Shown here: positions 48,139-59,831 of the stretch, one piece after another
How positions within the stretch are numbered: the stretch's first letter is position 1
Layout: every line of letters begins with the position of its first letter
NCBI GenBank assembly: GCA_012931725.1
Contig: CM022951.1
Coordinates: 70,259,992-70,323,991, forward strand
Source of the DNA: Litsea cubeba
Lineage: Eukaryota > Streptophyta > Magnoliopsida > Laurales > Lauraceae
Reading direction: 5' to 3'
DNA: 64,000 nt
Notes under the pieces: generated by a model
The model's input: the letters and a program-made list of their open reading frames with translations, nothing else
Told to the model about the DNA's origin: nothing
The model's database searches: none
Made by a program: the position numbers and the translations under genes

Positions 48139-51078
48139 TTTGAAGCAGTTAGAGTTTTGACAGAAGTTCGGTATGTACCGGATTTGAAGAAGAATCTTAT
48201 CTCATTGGGTGCTTTAGACTCCAAAGACTTCAAGATTACCATGGAAGGTGGAGTTCTAAAAGTTGTTTATGGTGCACTTGTGTTAATGAAGGGTGTCCGA
48301 AGAGGTAATCTGTATTTCTTGCAAGGGAGTACAATTGTAGGTGGAGCAGCAACAGTATCTCATAGCTCAAATGAGACTGTTACAGACACTACCAGATTGT
48401 GGCACATGCGTCTAGGGCATGCTGGGGAGAGAGCATTGCAGGGTTTGGTTAAGCAAGGCTTGTTGCAAGGTGCAAAGACCTGCAAGTTGGGATTTTGTGA
48501 ACATTGTGTTTTTGGCAAGCAGACAAAAGTGAAGTTTGGCACCGCGATCCATCGCACTCAAGGCACACTAGACTATGTTCATTCGGATGTATGGGGTCCT
48601 ACCAAAGTGGCATCTTTGGGAGGTATGCACTACTTTGTTACATTCGTTGATGACTTCTCCAGAAGAGTATGGGTGTACATCATGAAGCACAAGGATGAAG
48701 TCTTGCATGTGTTCTTGAAGTGGAAGAAAATGATTGAAACACAGACTGGCAGAAAGATCAAAAGGCTTAGGTCAGATAACGGTGGAGAGTACAAGTCTGA
48801 TCCGTTCTTGAAAGTATGTCAGGATGAGGGGATCGTGAGGCATTTCACAGTTAGTGGAACTCCGCAACAGAATGGGGTGGCAGAACGCATGAACCGCACT
48901 ATATTGGAGAAAGTTCGGTGTATGTTGTCTAATTCTGGATTAGGCAAAGCGTTTTGGGGTGAGGCAGTTGCTTATGCTTGTCATCTCATAAATAGGTTGC
49001 CTTCTGCTGCGATCGAGGGTAAAACACCCATTGAGGTATGGTCTGGAAAACCCGCTACTAATTATGATAAATTGCATATATTTGGTTGTCCTGCTTATTT
49101 CCATGTCACAGAGAGTAAGTTGGATCCAAGGGCCAAGAAAGCTATATTCTTGGGTTTCAGCAGTGGTGTGAAAGGATACCGGCTATGGTGTCCCGATTCA
49201 AAGAAACTTGTTCTTAGCAGGGATGTGACATTTGATGAAGCTGCTATGTGTAAACAGAACAAGCAAAATGACTCTCAGGAGGAAAGCAAGACCAATGGTA
49301 AATCGAAGCAGGTGGAGTTTGATGTCGTCCCAGTTGAGTTAGAGGGTGATGATACAGATGAGGAGGAGACTCCAGCTCAAGAGCCTCTACAAGAGCAAGA
49401 AGAAGAAGATTCTATTGCAGCCAGTAGACCAAAAAGGAATATTCGAAAACCTCAACGGTTCACTGACATGGTGGCATATACACTTCCAATGGTTGAAGAA
49501 TGTGTTCCTACTACCTACAAAGAAGCAAAGAGGCATTCAGAAAGTGTAGAGTGGCAGAATGCAATGGATGAGGAAATGAAATCTCTTCATAAGAATGACA
49601 CTTGGGAGCTGGTACAGTTAACTAAGGGGAAGAAAGCAATTGGGTGCAAATGGGTCTACACCATGAAGGAAGGATATCCAGGAAAGGACAGTGTCAGGTA
49701 CAAGGCTAGATTGGTGGCTAAAGGCTACGCACAGAAGGAAGGCATTGACTACAATGAGGTATTCTCTCCCGTTGTGAAGCATTCTTCGATTCGTATTTTG
49801 TTAGCCTTGGTGGCACAATTTGATCTTGAGTTAGTGTAACTCGATGTTAAAACTGCATTTTTGCATGGTGATTTGAATGAGGAGATCTACATGACACAAC
49901 CAGATGGGTATAAGGCTGCTGGTAAAGAACATTTGGCTTGTAAACTGAAAAAATCGTTGTATGGTTTGAAACAATCTCCGAGACAGTGGTACAAACGATT
50001 TGATAAGTTTATGATTGGGCATAAGTACACACGGAGTTCTTTTGATCATTGTGTCTACTATCGCAAACTACGAAATGGAACCTTCATTTATTTGCTCTTA
50101 TATGTCGATGATATGCTTATAGCTTCTAAGAGCAAGGTGGAGATTGAAAAATTGAAGACTCAGATGAGTAATGAATTTGAAATGAAGGATTTGGGCGAAG
50201 CTAAGAAGATACTTGGTATGGAAATTCAGAGAGACAGGGTGCAAGGCAAGGTTTGTCTATCACAGAAACAATATTTGAAGAAGGTACTACAGCGTTTTGG
50301 TATGGATGCAAAAACAAAACCTGTGAGTACACCACTTGCTTCTCACTTCATGCTTAGCGCTGCTATGTCTCCTAGCACAGATGATGAGCGTCAGTACATG
50401 GCTCAGGTTCCTTATCAGAGTGCTGTTGGTAGTTTGATGTATGCGATGGTGTGTACTAGGCCCGACATTTCACAAGCTGTCAGTATAGTAAGCAGATATA
50501 TGCATGATCCAGGAAAAGGGCACTGGCAAGCGGTGAAATGGATCCTACGGTATATTCTGGGTACCGTGGATGTTGGTTTGTTGTTTCAGCGGGATGATAG
50601 TATTGGTCAGCATGTGGTTGGATATATGGATTCCGATTACGCTGGTGATTTGGATAAGCGTCGGTCTACTACAGGTTATGTGTACACTCTTGCAAGGGGA
50701 CCGGTGAGTTGGAGGTCAACGTTACAGTCTACAGTTGCTTTGTCGATTACTGAGGCAGAATACATGGCGGTGACAGAGGCCATTAAGGAGGCTATTTAGC
50801 TTCAAGGTTTGCTTGATAACATGGGGATCTTTCAGGAGCACATTGATGTCCATTGTGATAGTCAGAGTGCAATTTGTTTGGCAAAGGATCAGGTTCATCA
50901 TTCACGTACGAAACACATCGACGTACGGTATCATTTTGTGCGGGAGATTGTTGATGAGGGAGATATACTCCTTAAGAAGATTGCGACTGCTGATAACCCC
51001 GCAGATATGCTGACTAAGGTTGTGACTGGGGTCAAGTTTAAGCATTGCTTAGACTTGATCAACATCCTGCGAGTTTGA
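48139..51078 (+). pseudogene. Copia pol (integrase, reverse transcriptase, RNase H), two in-frame stops
   Basis: One reading frame carries the rest of pol. The integrase zinc-binding part (LWHMRLGHAGERAL, CEHCVFGK) is near 48400-48520, followed by the catalytic core with HSDVWGP, RSDNGGEY and NGVAERMNRTILE. The reverse transcriptase begins near 49560 (DTWELVQ), and its YVDDM motif is at 50101. RNase H follows with YMDSDYAGD, EAEYMA and HSRTKHIDVRYHF. The frame is interrupted by TAA at 49837-49839, where relatives have glutamine, and TAG at 50797-50799, where relatives have tryptophan. The upstream frame join near 48110-48140 is also broken. Both stops fit single C-to-T type changes, as expected for a methylated, silenced element. 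Confidence 0.9.
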
Positions 51079-51167
51079 GCACTTTCAGGTGCTGGCGCCT
51101 ACGGGTGCATTTGGAGGCGTGTGATTGCATGCCAAGGTGGAAAATGTTGTGGCCTGCAAATCTCGCC

Positions 51168-51179
51168 AAGGTGGAGATT
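51168..51179 (+). other. Polypurine tract of Copia element
   Basis: AAGGTGGAGATT directly precedes the 3' LTR. A related AAGGTGGAAAAT occurs about 34 bases upstream. Confidence 0.7.
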
Positions 51180-51458
51180 TGTTAGGTTTATGGGTTTTGG
51201 GTTTTGGCTCGTTTTGTAGGCCCAATGTAATTAGGGTTTAAGGGTAGTTTAGTATTTGATTTTTCTATATATTATCCTTGTGGTTGTAACCCTAGAAGTA
51301 AGGGAGAAAACTCTGATTAGTGAAAACTAAGAAGAAGACGAGCTTTGTTCGTGGACGTAGGTGTGAAATCATCGAACCACATAAATTTGTGTTTTCTTTC
51401 TGTGTGGTTTGTTTTATTTGATTGTTGATCGCTCGCTTCCGTACCCACGATCACAACA
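51180..51458 (+). repeat. 3' LTR of Copia element
   Basis: A 279-bp copy of the 5' LTR. It has an extra 7-bp unit in GGGTTTTGGGTTTTGG and two transitions relative to the left copy. Confidence 0.95.
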
Positions 51459-51463
51459 CAAAC

Positions 51464-51989
51464 AACACCAGCTATACTAAAGAGATGATAGGGTTCCTAC
51501 TACCTGCTGCCAGCAATATTGCAAATGCATGCCTACCACATGATCTGTTTACCAGTGCTCGTGTAATAGAAAAATGAGAACGATAGGCTCAAATGACACG
51601 CCAAATGCATCCAAACTTTTATTCACTTGAAGTTTCATCAAGTACAACAAAATGGCAGAACTACAACACTAAGAGACATTTCTAGCCAATCCACTGATAA
51701 CTTGGTTGGTGAGGCACCTCTTTCCATAAACACAACCAGGGATCAACCCCCGGCTGTAGCGCTGATGATGGACTCGTGTGGGTGTGTGAGTACTTACCTT
51801 ACAAATAAAAAAAAATAAAAAGAGAGACATTTCTAATGATTTCATAACTGTGAATGCAAAAATTTACTTGGTAGGGGGTGTGGGTGTTGGGCCTGCAGCA
51901 CAATGGTACAGCATCTGTGTCAGTAATCTTGAAATCACAATCAGCCCAAAATCCGTGCTTTACACAAACTACAAGCTAGCCCACTTTCA
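51464..51989. other. Gap between Copia element and MEB-like gene
   Basis: This is probably the 3' UTR and downstream region of the MEB-like gene. No gene is visible. A GGGATCAACCCCCGG stretch near 51740 is weakly tRNA-like but lacks a clear box A. Confidence 0.45.
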
Positions 51990-54900
51990 TCAGTAAGATG
52001 CCCATCTTGAATTCATAGCTATAGTTTCTGGAAATGCCAAGTTAGAAGACGCAGGTGCCGTTGCACTGGAATCAAACCAGCCAAGTTTCTCCAAGAGCTT
52101 CTTGAACAGCACACCCACCACATAGGAGAGACCTGATGCTGCCACCCCGATACCAACATAATATAATATAGTTCTAATGTAATTTTTTGGTGCCTTTCGA
52201 ACATGAGCCTTCCCTGCAGCAAGTAGAATAATGCATAGAAGAGAGGCCGCGGCAACAGCAATGAGCTTGTATTCTTTGTTGTCACTCTTTCGGAATGAGA
52301 AACCATAAATAATGGGTGGCAGTAACCCAAACATTATGTATGATAACACAGAAACAGTAGCATGCAACCAGAAGTTCTCTTTCCGTCCCAGTGTTGCCTC
52401 ATATCGATCGAGTTTCTCCCCTTCTTGATCAATGGAACTGTGTTGGTCGTTTTTCAGGTCCCTGAGCTGCAAGTACATGCAAATTACGTACATAATTTTT
52501 GCTAGTGTCATTAGTTCTCATTAGAAAAGGATAGAGATTTCATAAAACAAACAAATTCATAAACAATATATCAAGCATTCTAACATGAGCCTTTTACCCT
52601 ATTGAAGACCTGTTTTTGCTCCTAAAGATTTGGTCAGAAGTACGTGTAAAGAATATCTCCAAACTGCCAGACATCCTGGAGGAACGGTCCTCACTGCCTT
52701 CATACATCCGTGAAGCAATCAATGACGACCAGAATAGAGCAGCGGCATATACACGAACTTTCTTCCACCTACCGCCGGATCCACAGCACTCTTCTGCTGG
52801 CCCCACTCCGGCGAAGGACCGAGCAGCATTCATAGCAATGGCCGTCCACCCCTGTTCTTCTTCCACACATCAACGAGTGGCGCTCCAACAACGGTACTCC
52901 CAGGGGAGACCTCCACAGGTAGTAATGCGGATGAGGCATCCAGTGCAACCAATACAGCATGACAAATGGCCTACTGCGAACACCCGCCAAGCCCTCTGGA
53001 TTGTCGGCGAGTATTTTGGTGCTTTCATACTTCAGCAGGCGACCTCAACCTCATTTCCTTTCACTTGTTGTTTTTGTTCTAGTACTTTACTTTAGTTCCT
53101 ATAATCTAGGACTCCGTCCTACTTTGTGCTCTGCTTTTAATCTTCAATAAACACCCCTCTTTTAGCAAAAAAAAAATATATATCTCCAAACTACACTCCA
53201 CTTATGGTGTTGTTTAAACTTAGGGAAAGCATTTGCACCAGGGACCCACTTTGCTTTCTTTGATGGCACTTTTGTTGAGGAACAAGGGGAAAACAAACCC
53301 GCATATTGTGGGAAAAACGAACCAAGTAATAGGGAAAGCACAAGATGCTTTATTTCTAACCATTCAATACTTCCGCCCACTATGATTAATTTATGTTGAA
53401 ATTAAAGTGATTTTCTTTAGATTATTTTTAAGTGTAGTTATATTGGATTAGTATTTATGGTCATGTAAACTCGGAATCTAGTTGGATAAAGTAGTTGTGT
53501 ATTTAAATTAAGAAGTTCCTATTTGAATTTGAGAAGTTACAAGTGATTGTACATATTTTCTACAATAACTAAGTTCATATGTATTTAAAACGTTGTAATT
53601 TTTGACAAATCAAGGTAATGTATTTCCATTGAAACTACATACAAGCTTAGTTTTGTTCTTCTCCAATTGTAAATAGTGAATTAGTGAGTCTTGGGCCAGT
53701 GTAAACTTGTTCCACCATATAGAAGGGAATTATTCTGTGACTCAAAAATCTTCCCTTCTCTCTATGTATCCTATATGATCAACTTATACATTTTTCTCTA
53801 CGTATCCTAGATGATCAGTGTTAGATTTTGAGGGTTGGCATAATTCATGGGATTGGACAAAACTTGGGGTCATTCTCTATAATTTTTTATTATTATTTCT
53901 TTTTAGAATGGACTGCAAGGCTTCACATCTCTGAACGTTCGAACACTCCCCTGCTTCGTTCGAACGTTCCTGCTTCAGTTCTCTCCAGCCATTTTCCAGA
54001 GGACCCCAACGTTCGAACGTTTCCATGTTTCGTTCGAACATTCCTTCGTCAGAATCTCAAGCCATTTTCCAGAGGACCCCAACGTTCGAACGCACTCTTC
54101 CTTCGTTCGAACGTTTCTTCATCAGTGCCTTCAAGCCAATTTCCCGAGAGCCCCAACGTTCGAACGATTCACTCACACGTTTGAACGCTCTTTCTTCAGT
54201 TCTCTCCAAGCCAATTTCCCGAGAGCTCCAACGTTCGAACGATTCACTCACACGTTCGAACGTTTTTTCTTCAGTTGCATCAAGCCAATTTCCCGAGAGC
54301 CCCAACGTTCGAACGCACCTTACCTTCATTCGAACGTTGGATGTGTCGAGCCTTCGAGCCTTTTTCCCGAGAGCCCCAACGTTCGAACGTTTCACTTACA
54401 CGTTCGAACGTTCCTATCTGTTTTTCTATTTCGGGCAAAACCCTAATGTTTCCATATATATAGGTTGTTATCTTTTGACCTAACTGCCACTTCTGGACAT
54501 ACTGAGCATACTTACCTTCTGTGAGAGAGATTCCTCCTCTAGAAACCTTTTTTACTCATGAATTGTCAATTTCATTTCTAGAGACCATTTCCATCATTCT
54601 TGCCTGATTGTGATCTTGAAGCTACTTCGAGATTGGATTACGAAGAGTCAATCATGGGAGAAGACAAACGGTGTGGCGTCGGCATGAGACCCTTTAGTCC
54701 TTAGGTTTTTTGGTAAACTGGGGAAGGGTTGTGAGTTCTCTTGTAATCTTCATTTTAATAGTGATTGATCTCTTTACTGGACTGAGTTCCAGGACCCGTG
54801 GTTTTTTCCCTATTTGGGTTTTTCCACGTATATTGCTGTCTAGTGAGGGGATTGTTCTTTACTTCAATTCTGATTGTTTGATAGTTTTCAAATTGCATCT

Positions 54901-57146
54901 TATAGATCTGATTGAGTTCCTTAACCCTTAAGATTTGGGGGTTTAAAACCTTCAATCAGCTTATACATTATTCATATAAACATATAATAAGCCGGCAGTG
55001 GCCCCTTGACACACTGCATGTGAATTGACATCATCTGACTATTGTTATCATTAGATTGAAATACCCCATCACTTCATATGCTTTCATTGATGATCTTCAT
55101 CATCATCTAATTGAGGCTGACTTTTCAGCAACCCTCACCATGTGTGTGCGCGCGCGCACGTACTGTGTAGACAACTGTTCAAAATAGATTCCCTAGAATC
55201 AGCTATACAAAGTCAAATCAGCAAATGTGAAAGCACTTTGTGACTATCCGAAACTAAAGATATTCCTTACCAGGTTTGCCTATAATTGGAATGATATTAC
55301 CTTTCATAGGTTATATTAACTGTGAAATTGATAAATATGATTAAATATATAATAAAATTGTAGTTTTATGGATCTAACCTTTCCATACAAACAGGCCCAC
55401 CTAACTACCACAAATTTGAATTGTCCATTTGAACCGCCTCCTCAAATTTATACAGATTCCATATTTCACTTCATTCCAAGTAAACTGGGAAATCGAACTG
55501 CACATTTGGAAATGTGGGTGAACAATAGTGCATATGATAGGCAGTTTGTGGGGCCCTTTGTTAGAAAAAAATTGATTTATCAAAAATAATAAATCACTTT
55601 TTTGTCAATCCGATGGTGAAAATCACTTTGAAGATAGTGGAGCTTGGATCCCCTCTATGGAGAACTCTGTATGGCTCACCATATAAAATGTTTAGATCTT
55701 CCGAGGGTGGACCATATAGTGGTGTCATTCCTCATTTATGTTGGCAATGGTGAATTTTTAAAAACATAATATTGATGTCTAAGTTACTCACACTATGAAG
55801 GATCACGATCAGTCCACTAATGAGATTTGCCACTCCCAAAGCTACAATATTCACTGCAAAACCAAAGAAAAAAGAAAGAGAAATATTTAGAAAATGCTAA
55901 AGAGACATGGTATTTCTTCTACAATTTAAAGGGGGTAAAGGCATTAGCTGGATCTGTAAATACATCTTTTGACTATGACCAGAGAGAACGTAGCAAGGAA
56001 ATGGACAAACAAGCGAAAGCGAGAGTGGATAGGGAGACCATAATTCATTGCAAATGGCTTAGTTAGTTTGTACTGCTTGTACATTTTGTATATTAGTATG
56101 TTTCCCATCCACTTGATGGGGACCCTGGTCTTCAACATTCCTTCTCTTCGCAGTTCACATATAATATCAGGTAATAATAAAAAAAGAGAACTAAGAAAAA
56201 CTCAGCTATACTGATCTACTACATAAAAAAAAAAAAAAGTACTAAGAAAGGTTATAGAAAAACGTACAAGTGGTAGCATCAGAACCAGCAGCAGATGAAA
56301 CTACACCAAGGCTTGTAATTGATTCTGCTAAACCCCCATATACAATGCTTTTCAGAACTTCCCACTTATGAATTGTACCATCATCCGCCCTTGGTTTCGG
56401 CATATCAATTCGAGTGTCTTCTAAAAGCACCGGTGCCACTGAAGTAGGAACATTGTCCTTGATCTCAGAGGGCCCCGATGTTTCTGGGCTAATCCTGCCT
56501 ACAACAGCTGCTGAATCATGAAATCATGTAAGAACATTATGGTGATTCAGAAACTTTCATCATTAGGGGTGGATAGTTAGGTATATATTAAGGTTAAGTG
56601 CGACATAAACAGTTGCTGTATACTTCACAGAATAAAGTAAAACCAGGCTTAAATTCATCTTTTCTGTTTCTCTACAATATTGTGCACGTACATTTTCGCA
56701 AAAATTGTGTATTATTTGATAACTCACACAGCCAAACCAAGATAGATGGATGAGGCTTCAATAATGATGATGATGATATAAACAATGCTATTATTTTGGA
56801 GGAACCAAATGACACACTCATTATTCTTATTTATAATAAAGAAACATGCTGCATATATGATGTTCGACACATATAGCAAATTGCTTACTGGCAAAGTAGA
56901 GCATACAAATCCACATTTTCTAATTTACAGGGTAGACAAATGAATGTTGATAGGGCTGTGAATGGACCCAGGTCCATCCACATCTGCCGAGCCTGATAAC
57001 TGAGTATTTGGACTGCCCAACAGCCCGGCATTACCGGATTACCCAGATCAGTGTCCATATCCCTTATAGGCTGGATTGGCCTCGGTCTTCAGGGCCGTTG
57101 GAATCTAGTTATACATAGATTTTCCAAGGGTCCATAAAACCAGAAC

Positions 57147-57179
<33 letters not shown>

Positions 57180-59764
57180 AGTCAGCAGAGTCTTAGTTTG
57201 AAGCCACCAAATGGACTAGACCATTGGATTGACTGAAAGTTCATGTTTTAATATCAAGTTGTTGAAACTTGTAGTCCATTGATCAAGGGGTTACGATGAT
57301 CAGGTGGGCTCCAATTTTCGTACACATGTAGGCATGCACATGTATATGTGTATTTGTGTGTATGTATTATTTACCAAAATGTATATAACATGTGTTTTTT
57401 ATTTGAATGGTATGGAGAGCCCTTTTTATTAAAAAAAAAAGGGGGGGCCTTTTAATAGGCTTCAGATTTATTCAGAGACAAGCCTTTAATAGGGCAGGCT
57501 TGGGCCTCCTATATTTCTTTTCGGGCAGGCTGGTCCTAGGATCCAAGGTTCATGTTGGACACAGACCCAGACTTGGGCCATCCAATCCTCATCAGGGCTC
57601 ACTCAGGCCCAAGTAGATTCAGCCTGAATTTGACCAGCTGACAGCTTAAGATATGGGCATATGATCCATAAGATTCTATCAATATTTAATATTATAAATT
57701 ATAGCAGGAAAGAATCGCATATGCTAGTAACACTATTATTTTCATGTAAAGTAATTTATTGTTCGTAAAATAAATTCTTAAAACTTTATGAAAGTATTAC
57801 TATTTACATTCCTTTCAAATGCTTATGTTGAAGAAAAATTTCTTATTATAGGTGAAATAGAAAAATAATACAAAACACCCATTCAATCAAGCGGGAGGTA
57901 TCCTTATAACAGGGGTAGCCATGCATTATATGTTTTGTAAGCATCAAGAGTTGAAAATAAATCTATCCAAAATGCAATACTTTCCAATCACATACATCTT
58001 TGGAAACGTCCAATTCTTCCAAGTTTGGGATTTTGTTTCATACCTGCATGGGGCAAATCCTCCAATATTTCTTCAGAATCAATTATTCCTTTTCCAATCA
58101 CTAAAGCTTCTGGTCTTGATGTAATCAGATCGGTCTTCTGATATTCTTCTACAGGTTTAGGTTTCAGATCGTCCATTTGTTTGCCAGTACTTGGATGAAG
58201 TTTTTCCAAGAGGTCACCATTTGGATTTGTTGGGATGTAACCTGTTTTTTCATCTGACAAGATCTCCCATGAGAGAATACAAATAATATATTAGAAAAGA
58301 GAGGTATCTTTTTGATGATGTGGGTATCCCCGTGGTAATTTTACCCAACAAGACTATTCCCCTGGCACACGTACGACCCCGCAACACATGCACCGGGAAG
58401 ACTAGGGTGGGAATCGAACATGGGGAGCAAATCCACTCCTTATTCCAGTGAACCATCACCCAGGTATCTTTTGGAATAATTGTGCTTGAGAACTAAGTAC
58501 ATTCTTGGAAATGCAAGGACCTAAAGATGAAACAAACTCTTAACAACAGGGGAATTTTCAGGTACATATAGTTATAAACAAATGACACTGGTGTCCCTTT
58601 ACGTGGAAGACAAATTAGGGGTACAGGAAACACCTAAAGGTCAGGAAAGTTTCATCAAAAAAGACATTAAGAATGACAAGTTTAAAAGTTGGCCACTATA
58701 CTAGTTATGCAGTAGAGGTAGCTTCAGATAGGCACAGGTGTCAAAATCAGGAACACCTGCAAACAAAGAATGTTGGGTCGCAGTTCCTAATCTAATGAAT
58801 AACAGACCATCCGATTCTTAAGTAATTTCAGAACCTTGTTTCACATACCTGAAATAGTTTTTTTAGGTGGTTCCACCAACTTTTCTTCAATGTAAAGTAG
58901 AGCTTCTCCATGCACCAAAGCTTCTGGTGTTAATGAGGTCGGGATATTTTTATCATCTTCCAACGGCTTCTTTTCTAGATCCTTCACTCTAGCACCATCA
59001 TTCTCCACCAACTTTTCTCCAACGTAAAGTAGAGCTTCTCCATGCACCAAAGCTTCTCGTGTTAATGAGATCGGGATATTTTTATCATCTTCCAATGGCT
59101 TCTTTTCTAGATCCTTCACTCTGGCACCATCATTCTCAATATTTTGAGGACATTGAGCACTTGGATTTGATGTAACAATATAGTTCTTCTCTTCCAACAA
59201 AGTGCCGCCTAGAAGTGAAGATGGATTCGTCAAGTTAACCCTATTACTTTCAATTTGTGCTGTACCACTCCCTGCATCAATGTATATAATGAAGATTGCC
59301 AATTAGTACAATATTCATGCGCATGAGATGTACGTAACCAAGCATATGTTACAGTGACCAATTTAGCATGAGTTTGAAATGACCATTGGTCACCATCAGT
59401 CTCTGCATTGGCAATATCAAAGTTAATCATACAAATTCAAATAGCAAGGTATGTGAGCTAGAAGTCGATAGGGTGGGTGAAATTTTGGCTAGTGCCAAAT
59501 CATGGCGCTATGAGTGATTGAGGGGGTTGGATTCCACAATTATGGGACACGTTTTATGAGTTTTGAGCAGGAGCAAGCGATACAGAGTCATATATAATAC
59601 ATACATGTATGGGAATTTTCCCCTACTCACCGAGCCACATATAAGAAACATGTAGACCACCTTGTGGGGCACACCTATGATAAATCGAACACCCTCATGC
59701 TCACTACCTGCAGCTCCCAACACAGTGGATTGCCTTTGCCGTTTGCCCAGGTGGGCCATAAGAG

Positions 59765-59831
<67 letters not shown>

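Larger units (their letters stand above)
46021..51458 (+). mobile_element. Ty1/Copia retrotransposon, Tnt1/Tork-like, coding region broken
   Basis: A full-length element of 5438 bp flanked by the 5-bp duplication CAAAC (46016-46020 and 51459-51463). LTRs are 272 and 279 bp. The primer-binding site TGGTATCAGAGC and a purine-rich AAGGTGGAGATT sit in the expected places. The order gag, protease, integrase, reverse transcriptase, RNase H is the Copia order. The coding region carries a frame disruption near 48110-48140 and two in-frame stop codons, so it looks non-autonomous now. LTRs differ by two substitutions and one 7-bp duplication, indicating a fairly recent insertion. Tnt1/Tork assignment rests on protein motif style. 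Confidence 0.93.

Noticed and set aside
51730..51840. Possible SINE near GGGATCAACCCCCGG
   Set aside because: Only a weak box-B-like match and an A-rich end; no box A or flanking duplication found.
53394..53781. Possible additional LTR starting TGTTGAAATTAAAG
   Set aside because: TG and CA ends can be chosen but no matching flanking duplication was found.
53932..54415. Frames rich in FERSNV-type repeats as a coding gene
   Set aside because: Both strands are open only because the palindromic minisatellite repeats; no start context or family.
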